This document shows, piece by piece, positions 44,920 to 53,225 of a stretch of 64,000 bases of DNA. The DNA lies in NCBI GenBank assembly GCA_033344775.1, contig JAWPMT010000004.1, forward strand, positions 806,001 to 870,000, read 5' to 3'. Each line of letters starts with the position of its first letter. Position 1 is the stretch's first letter. The stretch is from Cytophagales bacterium. Its GTDB lineage: Bacteria > Bacteroidota > Bacteroidia > Cytophagales > Cyclobacteriaceae. The translations under genes and the position numbers were made by a program. The notes under the pieces are model-generated. The model saw only the letters and a program-made list of their open reading frames with translations, did no database searches and had not been told where the DNA came from.

Positions 44920-46677
44920 ATGAAAACACTAAACACCGCCACGATTCGCAAGATCAAATCAAAATTCATCCGTCATTTAGGTATTCGAATGCCCCTACTC
45001 TCACCGCTCATTGTGTGCCTGATGATGTTTGTAGCTTGCTCAGAGGAAGATGAGCCCACCATCACCATCACCGCCTCCGACCTGATTGTGACGATTGCCG
45101 AGAATCCGGAACCAGGTCAATCACTAGGTACCATTCAAGCCACTGCCTCCTCAGGAAGTCTCACTTTTGAGATCAGTTCTCAAAGCTTGGTGGGAGCATT
45201 CGCCATCGACCCTTCTTCTGGTGCGGTAACCGTAGGCAATGCCGACCTCTTCGATTTCGAAAGCACAACGGAATTAACTGCTTCCGTCATTGTAGCCAGT
45301 GGAAATACAACGGAGCAAGTAGCCGTTAACGTTACGTTGACAGATGTCAGTGACCCTATGATCACTGCCTCAAATTTTGAGGTGACCATTGATGAAAATC
45401 CTACCGTAGGATTGGTTCTCGGATCTATTCAGGCTTCTACAGACCAGGGAACTTTGGCCTTTCGCTTAGGATCGGAAGGCACACCTTCAGCATTTAACAT
45501 CGATGCCGCCTCCGGGGAGCTGACTGTTGCCGATGCTACGCTATTTGACTTTGAAGTTGCAACTTCCATAAGTACGACCGCCTTTCTTAGTGTAGGTGAC
45601 ATAGAACAATTCGTCACTGTTGTGGTCAATCTCAGCAATGTGAATGAGATCACCGCTCCTGCGGACATTGATATCTCTGTAAATGAGAATCCCACTGTAG
45701 GCCAGGAATTGGCTACTATTGAAGCTTCGGCAGATCTGGATGCGGTTACATTTGAATTGACGTCTGTATCCATAGCAGATGCCATCCAAATCGGAACCAG
45801 TGGGGTGATCAGTGTCAAAACGCCGGCTATTTTCGATTTTGAAACCAATACTTCTGTTACCGCTGCAGTAACCGTGTCATCAGAAGGGGCCACCTCAAAA
45901 GAGGTTGCCATTTCGATCGTTGTTAATGACGTGTCTGAGCTTTCATTGCTCGAAGAAGCACTAGTCTATTTACCTCTTGATAAAGGTGACCTGAACAATT
46001 CACAAAAAGGTGATCAATTTAACGGCATAGAGCGAGGAGCTGAGGGAGGCCTATCTGTCTATACCGATAGAAATGGAAATGGAAGTGGTGCAGTAATCAC
46101 TAGTAATGGAGGAGGGTTTTCCATTCCTGACTGGCACCAAAATTCAGCAGGGACCGGGCACAACGGAACATTTACAATTGCACTTTGGGTGAGAATAGAA
46201 GAAGCCACCAGCAATCGCAGAACCCGCCCCATATGGGAACTGAACTGCGGAGCAGCACCTGCCATTGGCCTGTTCATGGTGAACGAGATCAATCAAAACG
46301 CTGGCAGACTTTTCATAAGACAGGGAAGCGCTTCCGGAGGGGTATTGGCTTCTTACAACAACAACCCGCTCCTAGGCCTGAACAGTGAACGTTCGCCATG
46401 GGTTTTTGTGGCGGTCTCTTATGAAGAAGGTGTCGCCATGACCTACAAGATCATCAGCCCGGATGATTCATCTTTGAACTTTACGCAAACCATCACGGGA
46501 GATGAGCTATTGTACACCGCAGGAGCAGCCACTGAAAATCAAGGTATCCTGACTTTTGGACAAAGAACCTGCAGCAGCACACTCACCATTCCCATGGCAT
46601 TGGATGATATTTTGATCTATGACCGTGCATTAAGCGCTACCGAAATTGATCAATTATACGAACTGTTAGAAGAGTAA
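44920..46677 (+). CDS. Cadherin-like repeat plus LamG-like lipoprotein
   Basis: This 585-residue lipoprotein has a hydrophobic signal ending in lipobox FVAC (Cys about 40). Three cadherin-like repeats of about 95 residues follow (I.V.ENP..GQ.L.TI.A...; IDPSSGAVTVGNADLFDFE and its two counterparts). A concanavalin/LamG-like domain lies at about 340-585 (VYLPLDKGDLNNSQKGDQFNG, TFTIALWVRIEEAT, DDILIYDRALSATEIDQLYEL). The role is probably cell-surface binding of sugar or protein. The N-terminal stretch before the signal core is long; ATG 44989 is an alternative start that gives a normal signal. A terminator follows the stop. Confidence 0.83.
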   Translation: MKTLNTATIRKIKSKFIRHLGIRMPLLSPLIVCLMMFVACSEEDEPTITITASDLIVTIAENPEPGQSLGTIQATASSGSLTFEISSQSLVGAFAIDPSSGAVTVGNADLFDFESTTELTASVIVASGNTTEQVAVNVTLTDVSDPMITASNFEVTIDENPTVGLVLGSIQASTDQGTLAFRLGSEGTPSAFNIDAASGELTVADATLFDFEVATSISTTAFLSVGDIEQFVTVVVNLSNVNEITAPADIDISVNENPTVGQELATIEASADLDAVTFELTSVSIADAIQIGTSGVISVKTPAIFDFETNTSVTAAVTVSSEGATSKEVAISIVVNDVSELSLLEEALVYLPLDKGDLNNSQKGDQFNGIERGAEGGLSVYTDRNGNGSGAVITSNGGGFSIPDWHQNSAGTGHNGTFTIALWVRIEEATSNRRTRPIWELNCGAAPAIGLFMVNEINQNAGRLFIRQGSASGGVLASYNNNPLLGLNSERSPWVFVAVSYEEGVAMTYKIISPDDSSLNFTQTITGDELLYTAGAATENQGILTFGQRTCSSTLTIPMALDDILIYDRALSATEIDQLYELLEE

Positions 46678-46698
46678 TTCCTCCACTTACTGTACATG

Positions 46699-46728
46699 AA
46701 GCACCAGCAGGTTTGTTGGTGCTTTTTT
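46699..46728 (+). terminator. Rho-independent terminator after the LamG lipoprotein
   Basis: Stem AAGCACCA (46699-46706) with TGGTGCTT (46717-46724), 10-base loop, followed by TTTT. It lies 21 bp past the stop. Confidence 0.85.
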
Positions 46729-46742
46729 GTTTGGAGTCTTAA

Positions 46743-46832
46743 CAGCGCGTAAAAAGAGATTCCCCGGACAGGGCGTCTGAAATTTTCTGGACTTTAAAAA
46801 ATTAGTCCAGAAAATTCTGGAATGACGCGCTG
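46743..46832. promoter_or_regulatory. Nested inverted repeat upstream of the SIR2 gene
   Basis: Outer arms CAGCGCGT (46743-46750) and ACGCGCTG (46825-46832) enclose inner arms AATTTTCTGGACT (46781-46793) and AGTCCAGAAAATT (46804-46816). All four arms are perfect. A further pair, AAAGAGA and TCTCTTT, lies just outside or overlapping the outer arms. No T-run follows directly. It could be a structured leader RNA, a protein-binding dyad, or the scar of a small insertion. Confidence 0.5.
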
Positions 46833-46918
46833 AGTTTGTCTCTTTCATCCCTTACAAGGCCGGTGAAACAGGGGCTCAAAACACCCGTGACGAAAAACGC
46901 TTTGACCTGCATAAAAAA

Positions 46919-46938
46919 GCTACTAGCTTAGTAGCATG
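46919..46938 (+). promoter_or_regulatory. Hairpin abutting the SIR2 start codon
   Basis: GCTACTA (46919-46925) and TAGTAGC (46929-46935) form a perfect 7-bp stem with loop GCT. It ends exactly one base before the ATG at 46936. In RNA it would occupy the place of a ribosome binding site and should limit initiation. Confidence 0.5.
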
Positions 46939-48681
46939 AGCATCATCCCCAATGCGCTACGAAAAGCCATCAATGAAAACAACCTGCTCCTATTTGTAGG
47001 CGCCGGACTCTCCTACAACCTGGTAAACATCCACCAACAACCCATCAAAGGCTGGAGCCATCTGGTGGCTAAAATCCTGGATCACTTAAGCGATAAGGGC
47101 CATGATGTAGCTCACTTATTGCCACTTGTAGATCGATACGATCCGATCAAAGTGCTTGATTTGATCGAGATCAATAAGAAAATCCCCAAGTCAGATATCT
47201 ATGCCTTCACCAAAGATTTTTTTGATCTTGACCCGGACAGCAACGACCTGGAATTGCACCGAAAGCTTTTTCATCTCTCCAAAAAAATCATCACCACTAA
47301 CTACGACAATGCCTTTGAGCTAGCAACACGTGAACTGGGAAAACACAAAGCCTACAAAGGCAAAAATTATGAACTGACCACTCATAAAGACCCGTCAGCA
47401 CCATTGTTGTTCAAACTACACGGTTGCTTTGAAGAAGCCGACTCGATGGTACTCTTCCCTACCAACTACGATAATCTCTATGCAAACCCAGAACCCGATG
47501 CGGAGCATTCATTATTGGTATTGAAGAATATCATCTTGAACAAATCAATCCTCTTCATCGGCACAGGGATGGGCGATTTCCAGATCAACAGCATATTTCA
47601 AGAGATTAAAAAACTACAAGGCACCTATAATCAGGAACACTTTATCCTTACCACCAAAACTCTGGACAGTCAACTTGACTTTCTAACAGCTATTACAATT
47701 CAGAATCATACTGAAATTAGTTCCATCATCGAAGAACTGATTGAAATCAAACAAGTCACTGAAAATGAAGAATCCGCCGAAATAATCGAATTGAAAGAGC
47801 AACTGGAGGAAGCACAGCAAACAATTGAACGATTAAAGAGTACTACGGATAAAGATGAACTACTTGAAAGAGAAGCCTGGAAGTATTTTTCCAGAGGGTT
47901 GGAATTCAGCCTATCAGATCATCTTGAAGAAGCTTCTGAACAGTATAAAACTGCCGTGGAACTTAAGCCTGATTTGGCAGAAGCTTACTTTAATTGGGGA
48001 ACGGATCTTGTAGAAATAGCACAAAGAGGAAATAAAGAAACTGCCGAAATGTTCTTTAATGAAGCTGCAGAAAAATTTCAAAAAGCCATTGAAATCAAAC
48101 CAGACAAACACGAAGCATGGAATAATTGGGGAAATACATTAGGGCACTTAGCTGAATACAAAGAGCCATATGAAGCCAATGCACTTTTCTACCAAGCTTT
48201 TGAAAAATATCAAAAGGCCATTGAAATCAAACAAGACAAACATGAAGCCTGGAACAATTGGGGGGCTTATTTGGGAAAATATGCTGAAACCAAATCAGGT
48301 AAAGAAGCAGAAGTGCTTTATGATCAAGCCGTTCTCAAATTCCAGGCAGCTGTTGAAATCAAACCTGACTATTATAAGGCCTACTCCAATTGGGGGTATT
48401 GCTTAATCTCCTTATCTAGATCTAAGACGGCAGAAGCAGCAAATAAAATATTGCAACAAGCATTTGAAGTATGCAAAAAGGGGGTTGAACTTGGAGGGCA
48501 ATCATATAACTTTTCATGCGTACTTGCTCTTCAAGGCAAAGATGAAGAAGCTCTTAAATATCTAGCTATTAGCCTAGAGAATAAAGATAAAAAAGTATCC
48601 TTAGTAGAACAAGACGAAGACTGGAAAGCATACTGGAACGATGAACGATTCATCTCTTTACTAGATCGGTACCGGGAATAA
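46936..48681 (+). CDS. SIR2-domain protein with C-terminal TPR array
   Basis: This 581-residue protein has an N-terminal SIR2_2-type domain (about 1-260): NAD-binding VGAGLS (22-26), TTNYD (120-124, with the expected catalytic Asn), KLHG (160-163, with the catalytic His) and FIGTGMGD. SIR2 domains of this kind serve as NAD-degrading effectors in antiphage systems (Thoeris ThsA, DSR, SIR2-Avs). A coiled coil (about 270-305) leads to TPR repeats at about 312-550. Four of these have an exact 44-residue period starting near 337, 381, 425 and 469 and carry EA(W/Y).NWG. The TPR half is visibly richer in A/T than neighbouring genes. No second subunit lies beside it. Immune function is inferred; a signalling sirtuin is the alternative. 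Confidence 0.85.
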   Translation: MSIIPNALRKAINENNLLLFVGAGLSYNLVNIHQQPIKGWSHLVAKILDHLSDKGHDVAHLLPLVDRYDPIKVLDLIEINKKIPKSDIYAFTKDFFDLDPDSNDLELHRKLFHLSKKIITTNYDNAFELATRELGKHKAYKGKNYELTTHKDPSAPLLFKLHGCFEEADSMVLFPTNYDNLYANPEPDAEHSLLVLKNIILNKSILFIGTGMGDFQINSIFQEIKKLQGTYNQEHFILTTKTLDSQLDFLTAITIQNHTEISSIIEELIEIKQVTENEESAEIIELKEQLEEAQQTIERLKSTTDKDELLEREAWKYFSRGLEFSLSDHLEEASEQYKTAVELKPDLAEAYFNWGTDLVEIAQRGNKETAEMFFNEAAEKFQKAIEIKPDKHEAWNNWGNTLGHLAEYKEPYEANALFYQAFEKYQKAIEIKQDKHEAWNNWGAYLGKYAETKSGKEAEVLYDQAVLKFQAAVEIKPDYYKAYSNWGYCLISLSRSKTAEAANKILQQAFEVCKKGVELGGQSYNFSCVLALQGKDEEALKYLAISLENKDKKVSLVEQDEDWKAYWNDERFISLLDRYRE

Positions 48682-48730
48682 GGTGCGATTATATATGACC
48701 AAATTCAAAAAACGTCAAACCAAAAACAAT

Positions 48731-48789
48731 AGGTGCAGCAATTAATCATTTTTGAAGTTCTGGAAACCAATTCCAGTCATACAGCACCT
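48731..48789. promoter_or_regulatory. Nested dyad downstream of the SIR2 gene
   Basis: Outer arms AGGTGC (48731-48736) and GCACCT (48784-48789) enclose CTGGAA (48760-48765) and TTCCAG (48771-48776). It lies between convergent genes (SIR2-TPR and the TPR kinase). No T-run follows the stem, but it might serve as a weak terminator. The inner TCTGGAA also occurs in the dyad upstream of the SIR2 gene. Confidence 0.35.
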
Positions 48790-48797
48790 TGCTGGTA

Positions 48798-50702
48798 CTA
48801 GTTAACCGGCAACTCAAAGAAAATAGAAGTCCCCTCCCCTTTCTTGGAACGCGCATAAATACTTCCGCCGTGTTCTTCTACCGCCATCTTACAGAAGCTT
48901 AGCCCAAGACCGGTAGACTGGACGGTATTCTTACGCTCAGGGTCTTTATGCCAAAACTTATTGAACAAGTGATCCAGGTCTTCTTCAGCGATCCCCACTC
49001 CGGTATCTCTGACCTCCAGCGCGATGAAACCCTCTTTTTCAGAATAAACGGCATAGACGCCAATGCTACCCTCTTTTTGGGTGTACTTCAAGGCATTATC
49101 AAATAAATTAGCCAGCACCCTCACCACAATATCCCGATCTATCTTCAACTGATGCGTTCCATCAGCTTCCAACGAAAGATTGACTCCCCTGTTTTGTGCG
49201 ATCGGCAGCACCATTCGCTCTGCCTTGGCATACAGAACAGACAACTCCACAGCTTCCAGATTTAGCTGCATGTTCGCCTCTTCAAAGCGCTGAATATCCA
49301 GCATGTTGTAGATCATTTTCAGCATGGAACTTGCCGAATCGCGGATCTTATCCCCAAAGCTCTTCTCCTGAATCAAGTCCGAATAACCTACGATCACGCC
49401 AAGTGGACTTTTCAAATCATGCGCCAGCATGTTAGTCAATTCCAACTTATAAGTCGACAATTGCTCCAATCGTTGGTTTTGGAGTTTTAATTCTTCGGTC
49501 CGTTCTTCTACTTTGGTTTCCAGTTGTTGGTTGAGTTCGGTGATCTTTTTGTTGTTCTCTCTTTCGATCTTCAAGTTTTGTTTTTGGACGTAAGTCCTGC
49601 CTCCAAAGAAAAGCACTGCCAGAACGAAGCATGAGATAGCAATGGCAATGAACATGATCCTCGATTTGGATGCCTCATACTCAATGCGTTCCTTTTCTCG
49701 CTCAAACTCCAATACCTTCAGTGAGAGCTCATAGTCAAACAGGTCAGCTTGTAATTCCAGGTCTGCGCTAAATAAAGCTTCATTCAAGTTGATCACTTGA
49801 TCCAAATGAACCTGTACCTGGCTATAATTCTCTAGTGCTCGCTCTACTTCTGCCAATGCTTCATGTGCTTCTCTTTGACGCAGCTTAGAACCTATTTCTT
49901 CCCCCAACGCTAAAGCTTGCTTAGCATAATTTCGAGCGATATCAGTATCTCCACTCCTCGTACTTAACAGAGAAAGATCCGACAACAAGGTACCATACAA
50001 TTGCTTATCAATGGCAGGGGTCAGCCCGGAAATGGCCCTTGAATAGTATTCTTGCGATAAATCGAATGCTTCCATTCGCTGGTACAGATCACCCAAATAC
50101 TTCTCACACACACTCACCCGAATGGCATTGTTCTGAGATTGTCTTAACTCAAGTGCTTTTTTTAGGTTTTCCTCGGCAGTTTCGTGATCACCCAATACCA
50201 TCAACGCCCGGCCATAATAGTGGTAATAGTATCCCAGAATATTCTGGTTGTCCACCTGATCCAGGATTTCGGACATGGATTCCAGGTATTCCTTTGATTG
50301 CTCAGGTCGATTGATGTACAAGTTCAGGTTGGCCAGGTTCATGTAAGCATAAGCCTGCTCTTCAACATTGTTGATGTTGATGGCCGAACGCCAACCCTGC
50401 ACGTAATTTTCTAAGGCTTTGATGTATTGATCCAGGTTCCGATAAGCCACTCCTGTGAAGCCATAAGCCCTGGGCAGTGCAACGCTATCTTCCGTTTCTA
50501 ATGCCCGGACGATTGCTGCCTCTCCATATATGATCGAAAATTCCGGGTTGGTATTGCGATTCTTCCAGGCCAGATCCAGCAATTCATTGGTCGAGCGGTC
50601 TTGTAAGGAGTCTGACAGTTGCCTCGCCAATAATAATGGGGACACAATCATCCACAAAAGGACGAACGTGAGTCGAATCTTTATTTGATTGGCGAGAATC
50701 AT
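48798..50702 (-). CDS. TPR-containing sensor histidine kinase
   Basis: This sensor of about 634 residues has an N-terminal signal/membrane segment (FVLLWMIVSPLLLA) and about six TPR repeats over 45-340 (ARSAYAN..; LGDLYQRMEAFDLSQEYYSRAIS). A membrane helix (IMFIAIAISCFVLAVLFFGG) lies near 362-385, followed by a coiled coil. HisKA has TNMLAHDLKSPLGVIVGYSD (phospho-His about 437). HATPase_c has NLFDNALKYTQ, VRDTGVGIAEED and TGLGLSFCKMAVEEHGG. The start is ATG 50702 (MILANQIKI), since the upstream extension to 50741 is short and basic with no family similarity. No response regulator lies next to it, so it is an orphan kinase. Confidence 0.9.
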   Translation of the reverse strand: MILANQIKIRLTFVLLWMIVSPLLLARQLSDSLQDRSTNELLDLAWKNRNTNPEFSIIYGEAAIVRALETEDSVALPRAYGFTGVAYRNLDQYIKALENYVQGWRSAININNVEEQAYAYMNLANLNLYINRPEQSKEYLESMSEILDQVDNQNILGYYYHYYGRALMVLGDHETAEENLKKALELRQSQNNAIRVSVCEKYLGDLYQRMEAFDLSQEYYSRAISGLTPAIDKQLYGTLLSDLSLLSTRSGDTDIARNYAKQALALGEEIGSKLRQREAHEALAEVERALENYSQVQVHLDQVINLNEALFSADLELQADLFDYELSLKVLEFEREKERIEYEASKSRIMFIAIAISCFVLAVLFFGGRTYVQKQNLKIERENNKKITELNQQLETKVEERTEELKLQNQRLEQLSTYKLELTNMLAHDLKSPLGVIVGYSDLIQEKSFGDKIRDSASSMLKMIYNMLDIQRFEEANMQLNLEAVELSVLYAKAERMVLPIAQNRGVNLSLEADGTHQLKIDRDIVVRVLANLFDNALKYTQKEGSIGVYAVYSEKEGFIALEVRDTGVGIAEEDLDHLFNKFWHKDPERKNTVQSTGLGLSFCKMAVEEHGGSIYARSKKGEGTSIFFELPVN

Positions 50703-50788
50703 GATGTTAGGTTTGGACCGGGTCCGATCACAAATCTGCAAATGTTATATTGGAACTGCAAATGGGATGCTACAACCGCCTTTATTCG

Positions 50789-51862
50789 CTATAAAGGCAT
50801 CGCTCCCCAATCTTTATTTGCAGTGTAGGAAATCAAGCCATTTTCAACAGTCAACGGGGAATCAATGTTATTGTGATAAAGCTGACCGGTGCCCAGGCCA
50901 TGGTACTCGTGGTTTTTGAACCCAGCCGTAAACTGTGCGATAGCATTCAAACCAATATTGGATTCCAATGCGGAGGTAATCCACCATCCAATTTTCATTT
51001 CTTCCGCTAAGTCAATCCATTCCTGAGCAGACTGGAACCCTCCTATAAGAGAAGGCTTTAATACGATGTAGTGTGGTTTTAAGAATTCGAGCAATTCTCT
51101 TTTCTCTGTTTTGGTTGCAATTCCGATCAATTCTTCATCCAGGGCAATTTTGACAGCCCCTTTTTTACAGAGCAACTGCATGGCTTCCGGTTGCCTGGGA
51201 ATAATCGGCTGCTCAATGGAATGAAGGTTGAATTCCGACAAATCCAGCAATCTCCTCAAAGATTCGTGATTAGCGAAAGCCCCATTGGCATCCACTCGCA
51301 ATTCCAGGTCAACAGACACTTCCCTCAATAATTTAAGTACTTCCAGTTCTTGTTGAAAATCAAGTGCCCCGATCTTCATCTTGATACACTTGAAGCCTTG
51401 ATCCAGCTTTTCCTGCGCCCGCTGTTTCATGGTATCGATATCCCCCATCCATACCAGGCCATTAATCGGGATAGGCTCCTGATTCTGATAGAACGCATTG
51501 TCAAAAATCAATTTCTGACCACCATGCACAAGGTCCAACAACGCCACTTCCAAGCCGAAACGCAAACTGGCAAAAGGAATTGGACTCAACTCCTGAGCAA
51601 TTGAAAAGGCGGCTGCTTCCGTTCTGGGAGTAGTGAAATTTACGATCTTCTGCTGAACCTGCTCCAACACATCAGGAACGAGGCTAACATCTTCGATACT
51701 GAGTCTATTCAGCGGGGCCACTTCTCCATAGCCGGCAACTTCCGGATTGCGATCATCGCAAACTTTTAAAAACCAAACGTCCCTTTTTTTCATTACACCA
51801 CGGGAGGTTCCCGCATCGAAGGTGAAGTCAAGCGTGTAGGGTTTATATTCGAGCTTTAGCAT
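50789..51862 (-). CDS. menC: o-Succinylbenzoate synthase (enolase superfamily)
   Basis: This 357-residue cytoplasmic enzyme has the enolase-superfamily fold: an N-terminal capping domain (about 1-115) and a TIM barrel. Catalytic lysines are in IKMKIG (about 152-154). Metal ligands are Asp in LRVDANGAF (about 181), Glu in SIEQPI (about 208) and Asp in ALDEELIG (about 231); the second catalytic Lys is in YIVLKPSLIGG. This matches MenC, which dehydrates SHCHC to o-succinylbenzoate in menaquinone synthesis, as expected for a Cytophagales respiratory chain. A dipeptide epimerase would have different specificity residues, so confidence is below certainty. No other men gene is in the window. Confidence 0.85.
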   Translation of the reverse strand: MLKLEYKPYTLDFTFDAGTSRGVMKKRDVWFLKVCDDRNPEVAGYGEVAPLNRLSIEDVSLVPDVLEQVQQKIVNFTTPRTEAAAFSIAQELSPIPFASLRFGLEVALLDLVHGGQKLIFDNAFYQNQEPIPINGLVWMGDIDTMKQRAQEKLDQGFKCIKMKIGALDFQQELEVLKLLREVSVDLELRVDANGAFANHESLRRLLDLSEFNLHSIEQPIIPRQPEAMQLLCKKGAVKIALDEELIGIATKTEKRELLEFLKPHYIVLKPSLIGGFQSAQEWIDLAEEMKIGWWITSALESNIGLNAIAQFTAGFKNHEYHGLGTGQLYHNNIDSPLTVENGLISYTANKDWGAMPL

Positions 51863-51883
51863 AAAATCAAGGAAAGAAGTTTT

Positions 51884-53059
51884 GTGAAAAACGTATCACT
51901 AGCAGATTACCATTACGAATTACCAACCGAAAAAATAGCGAAGTATCCGCTAAATGATCGGAGCAAGTCCAAACTATTGAAGTATAAACGTGGAAACATC
52001 AGCCATCATGCGTTTGTGGATATCTCAGGTTTCATTAATCCGGACAGCTTGCTGGTTTTCAACAATACACGGGTCATTCCGGCTCGCATCCATTTCTTCA
52101 AAAAGACGGGCGCCAAAATAGAAGTATTCCTACTCGAACCCGTAACGCCTGCAACTGTGGAGGAAGCCATGAATGCCGTGGAATATTGTGAATGGAAATG
52201 CATGATCGGAAATGCAAAGAAGTGGCCGGAAAATCAACCCGAACTGATCGAAACGGAAAACTTATCGGTGACCATCACACGGTTGGCCGATCAAACCGTC
52301 AGCATTCACTGGAATAACCAAGTCCCCTTCTCTGAACTGATCCAACAACTGGGAAAAATGCCCTTGCCTCCCTACATCAAAAGAAAGGTCGAAAAAGAAG
52401 ATGAAGACAGGTACCAAACCGTTTATGCGGAACCAGAAGGTGCAGTAGCTGCTCCTACGGCAGGACTGCATTTCACTAATGAAATATTACAACAACTAGA
52501 AGATAAGGGCGTCCCCAAAGACTTTGTGACGCTGCATGTATCTGCGGGAACTTTTCAGCCGATCAAAGCGGATGACGTTACCGAACATCCCATGCATCAG
52601 GAAGAGATCATCATATCTCGCTCGAACGTAGAGCAGTTACTGAAATATCAGAAGGTCATCGCCGTGGGCACCACTAGTCTTCGGACATTGGAGTCCTTGT
52701 ATTGGTTTGGGGTGAATTTGCAAGAAGATCCTGAAGCTTCATTCATGGTGAAAAAAATGCAACCATACGAAGCTGAGGTTACACTTTCAAAAGAAGCTGC
52801 CTTACAAAATGTACTCGATCTCATGGAGCGAAAGCAGCTCCTGCAACTCATTGGCCATACCGAAATATTCATCTTTCCTGGTTATCAGTTTCGGATCATT
52901 GCTGCATTGATCACGAACTTTCACTTGCCTGGCTCAACGCTCATCCTATTAATCGCTTCTTTCATTGGTGAAGACTGGCGCAAAGTCTATCAGGAGGCGT
53001 TGGATCATGAGTATCGTTTCCTGAGTTATGGGGATAGTAGTTTATTGATTCCTGGGTAG
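51884..53059 (+). CDS. queA: SAM:tRNA ribosyltransferase-isomerase QueA
   Basis: This 391-residue enzyme transfers and isomerises the ribosyl part of S-adenosylmethionine onto 7-aminomethyl-7-deazaguanine at the wobble position of tRNA, forming epoxyqueuosine. Family blocks are YELPTEKIAKYPL, PARIHFFKKTGAKIEVFLLEP, GKMPLPPYIKR, EGAVAAPTAGLHFT near the middle, HVSAGTFQPIKADDVTEHPMH and the C-terminal LITNFHLPGSTL. The start codon is GTG at 51884, 21 bp from the divergent menC start. The residue count is slightly above the usual 340-350, mainly through an insert near residues 90-130. Confidence 0.95.
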   Translation: MKNVSLADYHYELPTEKIAKYPLNDRSKSKLLKYKRGNISHHAFVDISGFINPDSLLVFNNTRVIPARIHFFKKTGAKIEVFLLEPVTPATVEEAMNAVEYCEWKCMIGNAKKWPENQPELIETENLSVTITRLADQTVSIHWNNQVPFSELIQQLGKMPLPPYIKRKVEKEDEDRYQTVYAEPEGAVAAPTAGLHFTNEILQQLEDKGVPKDFVTLHVSAGTFQPIKADDVTEHPMHQEEIIISRSNVEQLLKYQKVIAVGTTSLRTLESLYWFGVNLQEDPEASFMVKKMQPYEAEVTLSKEAALQNVLDLMERKQLLQLIGHTEIFIFPGYQFRIIAALITNFHLPGSTLILLIASFIGEDWRKVYQEALDHEYRFLSYGDSSLLIPG

Positions 53060-53225
53060 GCTTTGATCTGTTGATGGAATTTTAATGCCCAAAAAATATG
53101 TAGTAGCATTGCATGTAGAATGTCGATTTCGAGGGCCTCAATCTGACAGCCTCCTATTACTACATTTCAAATGCAACTGAATTCATTCTATTGATTCCCG
53201 GTTAATGTCTTAATTTTAATTGGAT

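Noticed and set aside
46936-48681. Two-gene SIR2 system (such as SIR2-HerA or SIR2-pAgo)
   Set aside because: Neighbouring genes are a surface lipoprotein and an oppositely oriented kinase; no HerA, Argonaute or STAND partner is present.
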